A DNA stretch of 64,000 bases from Cytophagaceae bacterium (lineage in GTDB: Bacteria; Bacteroidota; Bacteroidia; Cytophagales; Spirosomataceae). The position numbers and the translations under genes were made by a program. Positions 43,548 through 50,784 of the stretch are shown piece after piece (within the stretch, counting starts at the first letter, position 1; each line of letters opens with the position of its first letter). Under the pieces are notes generated by a model that worked only from the letters and a program-made list of their open reading frames with translations, was not told where the DNA came from and did not search any database. Where the stretch lies: the NCBI GenBank assembly GCA_027486845.1, contig JAIXOL010000038.1:1-64000 (forward strand), in the 5' to 3' direction.

Positions 43548-44888
43548 CAAATTGGCAAAATGGTGAGTACTTAAAATCTCTTCTAAAAAATTATCATGAT
43601 ACTTCTCATTAAATAAGAGACTCATTTCTAAGACTTTTTCTTTATATTGTTTATTTAAGATTATCATTTTTATTGCATCCAAAATTGTGTCTTTTGAGTC
43701 TTTTAAATCTGCTTTCGTGCCAGCACCATGATAAACCACCCTTGCTGCCGTACCATTTTGGTCCCATTTATCATTTAATGGAAAAAGAAGCATTGGTGTT
43801 GCACTGTATATAGCTTCAAATACTGACCCTGGACCCGCATGTGTCAAAAATAAATCGGATTTTTTGAGAATATCCATTTGTGGAGCAAAGTCTAAAAATA
43901 AAAGGTTTTTAGATTTACTCTTAAATTTCATACGCATATCCTTTTCTAATGCCACCAAAAAATATAAATGGGGGTTCTCAAATGCAATTTCAATAATATT
44001 GTTAAAAAACGAATCTATCCCACCTTTTCTATGAGTTAAATGAGTTTTTAAGACAGTACCCAAAGAACAATAAATTAATTTGTGGTCTTCTGAACTTTCT
44101 TTTATTTGGATAAAATTCAAGTAGGTTGAACTTAAATTTTCTTTACGATTTTTATCAATCATTGGCCCAATGTAGCGTTGCCATTGAAAAAGTGATTGTT
44201 CTTTAAAATCTAATTCTTTCGGAATTAAAAACCATTCCTCCACATTTTTAAAGGTTGGTTTGAAAGTCTTATCTATATTAATTTGAAAATCATGAGGAAT
44301 ACCTTGTTCTCTAAACTTTTGTTTTAGCAAGCTCAAATCGCTTTTACCTAAATACTTTATATTTTCTAATAGCAACGTCCACCTCTTCTTTCTTAAATAT
44401 TTTTTCCAAAGATATGCTGCATCTTTATTTGGAAAAGCAAATGTATTTAATGGTGGAACTAATGCATTATAATACATCGGAAATTTGGTTTGAAGTATTA
44501 TTAATCTTCGTTTCTCAAGAAAAGGATAAAGTATTATAAAATCTGAATAATTAAATTCATCTAAAAAGATTAAATCAGGATTTAAGTCATTGATAAGTTT
44601 TTCTAAATCGTTTTTCCTAAGCTTGTAAAGATTATCAGTATATCTATCAACTAAACTCTCTAACCATTTTTCATTCTGATTTTCATGCAAAAGGTCATCA
44701 AAACCACTTGCAAAGGTTAATGATTGTAATGCATAATGATTAAAATCATGTTTCTGAGTAAAAGGTATTAAATCCGTAAGCCCACAGTAGAAGATATTGA
44801 AACCTTCTTTTTTATAGAAATCAGCAAGTTTAATCGTAGGATTTAAATGTCCTGTGAGGTTTGAGAAAAGGAATATAGCTGTTTGCAT
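43542..44888 (-). CDS. GT1-family (UDP-glycosyltransferase-like) glycosyltransferase
   Basis: 448 aa, GT-B fold. The N-terminus (IFLFSNLTGHLNPTIKLADFY) is the MGT/UGT acceptor domain opening. The donor domain has YCSLGTVLKTH and the UDPGT-type signature THAGPGSVFEAIYSATPMLL followed by FPLNDKWDQN. Enzymes of this kind glycosylate small hydrophobic molecules or natural products. It lies just upstream of the three double-glycine peptides on the same strand, with a remnant of a second copy behind it. A tailoring role on a secreted product is therefore plausible but unproven. Confidence 0.85.
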   Translation of the reverse strand: MQTAIFLFSNLTGHLNPTIKLADFYKKEGFNIFYCGLTDLIPFTQKHDFNHYALQSLTFASGFDDLLHENQNEKWLESLVDRYTDNLYKLRKNDLEKLINDLNPDLIFLDEFNYSDFIILYPFLEKRRLIILQTKFPMYYNALVPPLNTFAFPNKDAAYLWKKYLRKKRWTLLLENIKYLGKSDLSLLKQKFREQGIPHDFQINIDKTFKPTFKNVEEWFLIPKELDFKEQSLFQWQRYIGPMIDKNRKENLSSTYLNFIQIKESSEDHKLIYCSLGTVLKTHLTHRKGGIDSFFNNIIEIAFENPHLYFLVALEKDMRMKFKSKSKNLLFLDFAPQMDILKKSDLFLTHAGPGSVFEAIYSATPMLLFPLNDKWDQNGTAARVVYHGAGTKADLKDSKDTILDAIKMIILNKQYKEKVLEMSLLFNEKYHDNFLEEILSTHHFANLS

Positions 44889-45097
44889 GGATTTGGAAAT
44901 GTTACTTTAATATTGAAAAACTCAATTGCTTGCATCAGAAATACTGAAAAATACTGCGAAATTGATTTATTAGAGTTTTGATGCGTTGGTTTATTGGCAT
45001 CGTTTACCGTGCAAGAATGCTCAACCATTCCGAATCCTACACAAATTTGAAAACTTAAACATAAAATAAGTGTCTGAATCAATCTTAATTTTTTCAT
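44843..45097 (-). CDS. Small exported protein, possibly truncated (84 aa)
   Basis: N-terminal signal-like segment (LIQTLILCLSFQICVGFG), then EHSCTVNDANKP and a second hydrophobic stretch (YFSVFLMQAIEFF). It overlaps the upstream TonB-type barrel by 4 bp and the downstream glycosyltransferase by 46 bp. The large overlap and Bacteroidota relatives that carry a longer Cys-rich domain after an H-x-C motif suggest the 3' part was replaced when the glycosyltransferase region joined. Low certainty. Confidence 0.5.
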   Translation of the reverse strand: MKKLRLIQTLILCLSFQICVGFGMVEHSCTVNDANKPTHQNSNKSISQYFSVFLMQAIEFFNIKVTFPNPCKQLYSFSQTSQDI

Positions 45098-47472
45098 TTT
45101 ACTTCGTCTGCTTTTAAGTCCGAACCACTCTTTTTATCTTTTACCATATTGGCACGTGTACTGAGTTTTCCGATTCTATAATTAACCGAAACTCTTACAC
45201 CTCGGCTGTATAGATTTGTTGAATTATCAAACATAAAAGTCGATGACTCAACCAGCATTCTCAGTGGAATTTTAGGTGTAAAAAGGTTATCAGCACCTGC
45301 ACTGACCGTAATTTTTTTATAAACTTTCTTGGCCGAAATATTATACACCACATAGCCAGGTTCGTTGCCTTGAAGCCTCACACGTGGAGAATTGATGGCT
45401 GCGTATAACTGTACTCCCCAACCTTTCTTGAAATCCATACTTTCCATCGTGCCTATGCTATACATCCAGCCACTATTTTGTTCGTTTCCAACTTTAAGTT
45501 TTGAATGATACAGGTTCGTGCTGATAGTTGTTTGTACTTTTTTCAAGACCTTAAAAGAACTATAAACTGAAAATCCTAAATCGGTTTGCTGGTCGAGATT
45601 GATATATTTTGTTAATAAAACTCCTTTTTCGAGCGAATTATAAGTCGAAATTGCATTTCTGATGTTTCGATTATAAAGTGTTGTTATCAACGATGCCGAT
45701 TTTATGTACGTATTCAAACTCCATTCGATATTGTGCGTATATTCGGGCAAAAGGCTCGGATTTCCACTCATTCGGCTCAATGGGTCGTTGATACTCTGAT
45801 TCGGATTTACGAAAAATATCGACGGACGTTGTACTCTATAATTATAATTTAGCTTTGTATTACTCGCATTTTTGAGTTTTCGTTGCACCGCCAAAGTCGG
45901 GAATAAATTGTGATATTTTCGACCGATATTAAGTTGGCTATTTTCGAGAGCATCTTTGGTGTATTCATACCTCAAACCCGATTTTAATGACCACTTTCGA
46001 TTTGGCTCTACTTGATATGTAAAATAACTGGCGTAAATTCTCTGCTCATAATCAAGCGTCAAAGGATTTAAGTCCGATGCTTCATTAAACATTCGTCGCT
46101 GTGTGAGTTTTACCCCTGTTTCGATATACTGCTTTCGAGTAATCGGGTTTTGATAATCAATCTGAAACACAGTTTCCTGATTAAAACTTTTGTTGAGATT
46201 CGGCCCCAACGAAAACTCTCCACTACTCAAAGAAGTCTCAAAACGAGTTGCATTATTATTGTAACTCCTTGCAAGTGAGGTACTTAGCTCGTGTCGAGCA
46301 TTTTTAAATTTATGGTTATAATCAAAGCTCACATCATTAGTCAAAATCTTTACTTTGGTCTTCAAATCCTGATTTATTAGCACGGGATTTGTCAAAAAGT
46401 AAGTAATTTCTGAATGACGGTTGTTGTTTATCTGTCGATTAAAATTATCGAAGGTCAGTGTTAAATAATCTTTTTCGGTCAATTTATAATCTAATCCGAT
46501 TTTATTATTCAAGAAAAAACCATTGTATGCACCTGTTGCGTATTGGCTCGAAAGTAGGTTGGTCGTACCAAGGTTTTTCTCAGAAATACTCATCCAGCTA
46601 TCGGTTTTATTATCAAATGCCAGTCCGAAAGTATTGATGAAGAAAGTGATTTTCTTTTTTCCATACGAAAAATTACTCATCCCTTGACTACTCCGATTTC
46701 CGAGGCCACCATTTAGGCTATAATTAATACCTTCCAGAATCTTTCCTTTAGTAATGATATTCACCACTGTACTACCATCGGCATCATATTTGGCCGAGGG
46801 GGAAGTCATTACTTCTACTCGCTTAATATTATCTGACGGAATTTGCTTTAAAATCTCCGAAGGCTTACCTCCGCTCGTAAACGATGCCTTTCCATCTACC
46901 AAAATCTTTACGTTTGTATTGCCCCTTACTGCAATATTATCGTTAGGGTCAATGGTTAGCGTTGGCACTTTGCGTAAGACATCAACGGCTGTTCCCGAAA
47001 TCGTATTAATATCTTTATCGGCATGATAAATTAGTTTGTCAATGTCTTCTTCCACAATGGCTTTAGAGGCAACTACTTTTATCTCACTTAGTTTCGTATT
47101 TTGAGGTGAAAGCGTGAGCGTAATTTGTTTTTTACTATCAGTTTCTTTGCTTAAATCAATCACGTATTCTTTAGATTGATACCCAACGCTTGAAACGATT
47201 AGGGTATATCGGTTTTGCTTCAAAACACCCAATTCAAATTTTCCATTAGCATCGCACGAGGCATTCGTCAATTGTTTTGATACTGCAACAACCTTAACCA
47301 AGATTGTTGCAAATGCCACTGGACTTTGGGAGGCTGAATCTAAAACAAACCCTGAAACCGAAACTTGCTCAGCATACGTTATCGGAGTATTTTTCCGAAA
47401 TGCTATTTCTTGTGCAAATACTGATGGCAATACCGTGAGCATTAGCAATAAGCCAATGAGTATTTTTTTCAT
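45094..47472 (-). CDS. Outer-membrane beta-barrel protein with CarboxypepD_reg and plug domain (TonB-receptor-like)
   Basis: 792 aa. Signal peptide (KKILIGLLLMLTVLPSVFAQ), a carboxypeptidase-regulatory-like beta domain (SGFVLDSASQSPVAFATILV), a plug-like domain (DVLRKVPTLTIDPNDNIAVRGN, ILVDGK, KYDADGSTVVNIITK), then a long beta-barrel of the OMP_b-brl_3 type. It may import or export an oligopeptide or siderophore-like ligand. A 4-bp overlap links it to the 84-aa gene downstream. Confidence 0.88.
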   Translation of the reverse strand: MKKILIGLLLMLTVLPSVFAQEIAFRKNTPITYAEQVSVSGFVLDSASQSPVAFATILVKVVAVSKQLTNASCDANGKFELGVLKQNRYTLIVSSVGYQSKEYVIDLSKETDSKKQITLTLSPQNTKLSEIKVVASKAIVEEDIDKLIYHADKDINTISGTAVDVLRKVPTLTIDPNDNIAVRGNTNVKILVDGKASFTSGGKPSEILKQIPSDNIKRVEVMTSPSAKYDADGSTVVNIITKGKILEGINYSLNGGLGNRSSQGMSNFSYGKKKITFFINTFGLAFDNKTDSWMSISEKNLGTTNLLSSQYATGAYNGFFLNNKIGLDYKLTEKDYLTLTFDNFNRQINNNRHSEITYFLTNPVLINQDLKTKVKILTNDVSFDYNHKFKNARHELSTSLARSYNNNATRFETSLSSGEFSLGPNLNKSFNQETVFQIDYQNPITRKQYIETGVKLTQRRMFNEASDLNPLTLDYEQRIYASYFTYQVEPNRKWSLKSGLRYEYTKDALENSQLNIGRKYHNLFPTLAVQRKLKNASNTKLNYNYRVQRPSIFFVNPNQSINDPLSRMSGNPSLLPEYTHNIEWSLNTYIKSASLITTLYNRNIRNAISTYNSLEKGVLLTKYINLDQQTDLGFSVYSSFKVLKKVQTTISTNLYHSKLKVGNEQNSGWMYSIGTMESMDFKKGWGVQLYAAINSPRVRLQGNEPGYVVYNISAKKVYKKITVSAGADNLFTPKIPLRMLVESSTFMFDNSTNLYSRGVRVSVNYRIGKLSTRANMVKDKKSGSDLKADEVK

Positions 47473-47524
47473 TTTGTGTGGATTTAGTAAATGTGTTTTG
47501 ATAGAAATAATCAGTGCCTAATAG

Positions 47525-48232
47525 CTATTTTGAAGGCATCTTAAAAGTGTTTTCTTCAATTTTAGGGTTGAGTTCAACCGTACGTTCAGCAATTACGGCC
47601 TTACCTGCGGCACTCACCATTTCTATTACTTGTGGCATCAGAATTCCATCGAAAGTCTTATAATCTAAGAATAAAACGTCTGTTCCCTTTGCCGAAATTT
47701 TTACCAACATATAGTCTTTGGTCGAAATATAAGCTTCGGAGTCATTGCCGTCTTTGTCTTTGAGTTGAAGTTTGTAAACCTCTTCTTTTTTGCTAAACTT
47801 CTCGACACCCACAAACTTCACTTGTAGTTTTGCTTCTTGATGATTGACCAATGGCCCAAAAATATCGGTTTGGCTTTTCATTGACTTTATGTATTCGGCT
47901 GGAAGTGCCATTGTTTGAGTACCCATCGACTGCCAACCCTCATTTCCGTTGACACAGACGGTTACTTTATTGCCCATTGCGTTCATTTCGCTTCGCATGG
48001 CCTCACCTGGGATAATGATAATTTCTTGAGGAATATCATTACCGTTTGAACTTATTAATTGCTTGATTCGGATTGACTTTACTGAAAGGAGTTTCTCTCT
48101 ACCACCGATTGCTTTTACGTGTTGGTCGAGAATCTCATTGGCTTTAGCATCGTCTTGTGCTTGCACTTGGGTTTGTACGAGTAGCATCGCACCAAGAGCT
48201 AAGTTTCTGATATTTTTGATAGTTGTGTTCAT
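47525..48232 (-). CDS. Periplasmic protein of the outer-membrane lipoprotein-sorting-like fold
   Basis: 235 aa with a signal peptide (LALGAMLLVQTQVQAQ). Its body is a curved-sheet LolA/LppX-like pattern: ILDQHVKAIGGREKLLSVKS, GEAMRSEM, GNEGWQS, VYKLQLKDKDGNDSEAYIST, FDGILMPQVIE. This group is common next to TonB-type barrels in Bacteroidota. Its ligand is unknown. First gene of the minus-strand run that includes the barrel, the glycosyltransferase and possibly the peptide genes. Confidence 0.8.
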   Translation of the reverse strand: MNTTIKNIRNLALGAMLLVQTQVQAQDDAKANEILDQHVKAIGGREKLLSVKSIRIKQLISSNGNDIPQEIIIIPGEAMRSEMNAMGNKVTVCVNGNEGWQSMGTQTMALPAEYIKSMKSQTDIFGPLVNHQEAKLQVKFVGVEKFSKKEEVYKLQLKDKDGNDSEAYISTKDYMLVKISAKGTDVLFLDYKTFDGILMPQVIEMVSAAGKAVIAERTVELNPKIEENTFKMPSK

Positions 48233-48370
48233 TTGATTGTTATTTTAAAAGTTGACATTACAAAGTTTGCTTATTTTATCTTTTGGCTCAATAACCGCCG
48301 ATTTTACTTTATTCTAATTGGTTATAAGCCTTTTATTTGGTTATTCATTTTGTTTTTCAACTTAATGATG

Positions 48371-48401
48371 CAAAGTTAGAGTTGATAACAAAGTGATTCA
48401 A
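48371..48401 (-). promoter_or_regulatory. Promoter for the 48.2-kb minus-strand unit
   Basis: The minus strand has TAACTTTG (48371-48378), a match to TAnnTTTG, with TTG 20 bp upstream (48399-48401). It lies about 140 bp before the start of the lipoprotein-sorting-like gene. Confidence 0.55.
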
Positions 48402-48470
48402 TTCGTTTTGTTTATAGCTTATAACTTCTTGTAATCTTTTATAAGTTTTGGATTTAGTGGCAGAAAAGGC

Positions 48471-48722
48471 TTAGGCCGTTGCTTTTGTATCTTTCTGTAT
48501 AACCAGCATCAATAATTCTTGCGTACTTAGGCTAATTATCTCCATCATTGATAGTTGATAAATTTTTGCCAACTTTTCTAAACAACTCAATGAGAGTTCA
48601 GTTCGACCACTTTCTTTCTTACTATAAGCAGCTTGACTGATACCCATCTCGAAGGCTACTGATTCTTGTGAAAAACCATAAATTTCACGGAGTTTACGAA
48701 CTTTGGTTGCTAAATGTTCCAT
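48471..48722 (-). CDS. XRE-family helix-turn-helix regulator (83 aa)
   Basis: The whole protein is an HTH_3 domain: KVRKLREIYGFSQESVAFEM, GISQAAYSKKESGRTELSLS, CLEKLAKIY. A short C-terminal helix follows. It probably regulates itself and the adjacent peptide/export genes. An imperfect palindrome lies 50 bp upstream. Confidence 0.88.
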   Translation of the reverse strand: MEHLATKVRKLREIYGFSQESVAFEMGISQAAYSKKESGRTELSLSCLEKLAKIYQLSMMEIISLSTQELLMLVIQKDTKATA

Positions 48723-48774
48723 TGTTTTTAAGATTTAATTGAATTGTGTGTTTTTGATGATACAAATATTATTA

Positions 48775-48790
48775 CGGAATCATGCTTCCG
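48775..48790. promoter_or_regulatory. Palindrome upstream of the XRE regulator
   Basis: CGGAATCATGCTTCCG, 14 of 16 positions symmetric. It lies about 52 bp upstream of the regulator start and is a candidate autoregulatory operator. Confidence 0.4.
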
Positions 48791-48853
48791 AAAATTAAAT
48801 ACACCAATTTGGTTTTAGTATGTACCAATTTGAGGATACGAGCCTTTAAAAAC

Positions 48854-48889
48854 ACAAAAGCCGTTATCGAGCTTCGACAACGGCTTTTG
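48854..48889 (-). terminator. Terminator of the LytS/LytR operon
   Basis: ACAAAAGCCGTT pairs with AACGGCTTTTGT around a loop with a further TCGA/TCGA pairing. It is about 30 bp beyond the response regulator's stop codon. Confidence 0.8.
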
Positions 48890-48920
48890 TATTACTTGCT
48901 ATATTTTATATTAAATAGGC

Positions 48921-49652
48921 TTATTGTTTTCTCCCTACTTCATTTATCATCGAAAGAAATTTGTCTTTATAAGTAATGCCTATCGGGATTTTCGTCTCTT
49001 TTTTATCGGTTCGTATCACGACTTCATTGCCATCAATGCCTACAATTCTGTCGAATGCAATAATGTGTGATTTATGAATACGAATAAATTGCGGTTCGGG
49101 CAGAGCCTCTTCTACTTCTTTGAATGTCAGTAAACCTAAAATCAAACCGCTACTTTGGGTATGAAAACCAATGTAGTTTCGCATACCTTCTACATGGATG
49201 ATGTCTTCGAGTTTAATTCTAAGCATTTTTCCCTTATTCTCCACTTTTATAAAAATGCTTGATTTTTCGGGACTAGCAGAAGGTATAGGGGCAGCCTGTA
49301 TATTTTCGGAGACAGCTTTCTGAGTAGCTTTCATGAAACGCTCAAACGAAATAGGTTTTAGTAAATAATCTAAAACACCTTCCTCAAAAGCTTCAATAGC
49401 ATAATCAGAGTAGGCAGTCGTAAAGATAACTTTCGATTTGTCTTTGAGCATCTTCACTACTTGAGGCCCCGAAAGTTCATCCATGTGAATATCCAGAAAA
49501 ATCAGGTCTGGATTGTAAGAATTTATATAATTAAGCCCTTCGATGGGGTCAGTTGTATAAAATGCAAGGTTTAAGTAAGGAACTCTACCAATATAGGTCT
49601 TAATTAATTCGATTGCGTGAGTTTCATCATCAATTATAATACAGCTTAACAT
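48921..49652 (-). CDS. LytTR-family response regulator
   Basis: 243 aa. An N-terminal receiver domain has the phospho-acceptor Asp in PDLIFLDIHMDELSG, the switch Thr/Ser region KVIFTTAYSDYAIEAF and LLKPISFERF. The C-terminal LytTR DNA-binding domain (IKVENKGKMLRIKLEDIIHV then FIRIHKSHIIAFDRIVGIDG) follows. It lies 10 bp downstream of its histidine kinase. Confidence 0.95.
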   Translation of the reverse strand: MLSCIIIDDETHAIELIKTYIGRVPYLNLAFYTTDPIEGLNYINSYNPDLIFLDIHMDELSGPQVVKMLKDKSKVIFTTAYSDYAIEAFEEGVLDYLLKPISFERFMKATQKAVSENIQAAPIPSASPEKSSIFIKVENKGKMLRIKLEDIIHVEGMRNYIGFHTQSSGLILGLLTFKEVEEALPEPQFIRIHKSHIIAFDRIVGIDGNEVVIRTDKKETKIPIGITYKDKFLSMINEVGRKQ

Positions 49653-49662
49653 TGTTGTAAAT

Positions 49663-50688
49663 TTATAGTTTTTTAATGGTTAGTACGGTATAGAAAAAAG
49701 TTTCATCAGCAGAAGTTTCGAGCGTAAAACGATTTTCGAGCAGCAAAGATAAACGTCTTTTTAAATTTTCAAGCCCAATTCCCGTTGAATTACTGATTTT
49801 GGCTGTGTGTGTCATATTTTTCAAGGACACATATAATGTATTATTCTCGGCTTTGATAAGAATATCTAAAGGGGAGAGTTTAAGATTTCCGTGTTTAAAG
49901 GCGTTTTCTACAAGTGTAAGAATACATAAATGGGGAATTCGGTAAGTACTCAAATCACCCTCGGTTTTGAAATTGATGAGGAGTTTTTCGTTGAAACGTA
50001 ATTGATTGAGATGAATATAGCTCTCTACATATTTTATTTCTTCCGACACAGCGATAAGAGATTTTTGCTCATGTGAAACCGAAAACCGCATCAACTCCGA
50101 CAATGATAATATCCCCTCTGCCAAAGTATCAGAATACTTCATAGCATTAGAATAAAACATATTGAGCATATTATAAATAAAGTGCTGATTAATTTGAGAT
50201 TTCAGAAAAGACACTTCTATTTCATGATTGCGTTGTTCGAGAGCGAGTTTTACTTGGGATTGTTTTTGTGTATGCTTGTAGAACCAATAAAGAGTTCCCA
50301 ACGAGCCAAATGTAATAATATGGTGGATATAAGTTAATAAAAATGATAATAAATGCTTATTGTATTCTGGGGTTTGGTAATTAGGGAATCTTATTTTAGT
50401 TACCCAGAGCCTTAAATAAAGAATCAAATAAAAAACAATAATTATTGTAATTAAAATGAATACCCCTTTGATTATCTCTTTTTTATCCCAAAAATGAGGG
50501 AATAATATGAAATAAAATGAATAGACTAAAAAAATTTTTGCTGAGGATAAAATTAAAAAATCATCAATGTCAGGAACTATGCCATTGTATATTGAAATCA
50601 TCATTCCAGAAGATAATAAGAGATAGATTAGCCATAAACTAATATGCATCAATACTTCTTTGATTTTCTCTTTATTCGTTAAATTCAT
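49663..50688 (-). CDS. LytS/YehU-type sensor histidine kinase
   Basis: 341 aa. Four N-terminal transmembrane segments with no extracellular sensor domain, then a His_kinase domain with the phospho-His in LKSQINQHFIYNMLNMFYSN (Gln where Pro is usual) and an ATPase domain with LVENAFKHG and GIGLENLKRRL. It is paired with the LytTR regulator and divergent from the barrel gene at 50785. It may sense a secreted peptide or envelope state. Confidence 0.93.
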   Translation of the reverse strand: MNLTNKEKIKEVLMHISLWLIYLLLSSGMMISIYNGIVPDIDDFLILSSAKIFLVYSFYFILFPHFWDKKEIIKGVFILITIIIVFYLILYLRLWVTKIRFPNYQTPEYNKHLLSFLLTYIHHIITFGSLGTLYWFYKHTQKQSQVKLALEQRNHEIEVSFLKSQINQHFIYNMLNMFYSNAMKYSDTLAEGILSLSELMRFSVSHEQKSLIAVSEEIKYVESYIHLNQLRFNEKLLINFKTEGDLSTYRIPHLCILTLVENAFKHGNLKLSPLDILIKAENNTLYVSLKNMTHTAKISNSTGIGLENLKRRLSLLLENRFTLETSADETFFYTVLTIKKL

Positions 50689-50702
50689 ACTTAGTATTTA
50701 TG

Positions 50703-50716
50703 TGTTGGTACCAACA
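50703..50716. promoter_or_regulatory. Perfect 14-bp palindrome in the divergent promoter region
   Basis: TGTTGGTACCAACA is perfectly symmetric and sits between the divergent kinase and barrel genes. A candidate operator. Confidence 0.5.
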
Positions 50717-50762
50717 AAAACCAAATTCGACTACTTTTATCTGAATAAAATATAATTAGAGG

Positions 50763-50770
50763 TAATTTTG
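50763..50770 (+). promoter_or_regulatory. -7 box for the barrel gene
   Basis: TAATTTTG matches TAnnTTTG, 15 bp before ATG 50785. A promoter this close would give a very short 5' leader. No clear -33 TTG. Confidence 0.4.
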
Positions 50771-50784
50771 TATTGCAAATTAAA

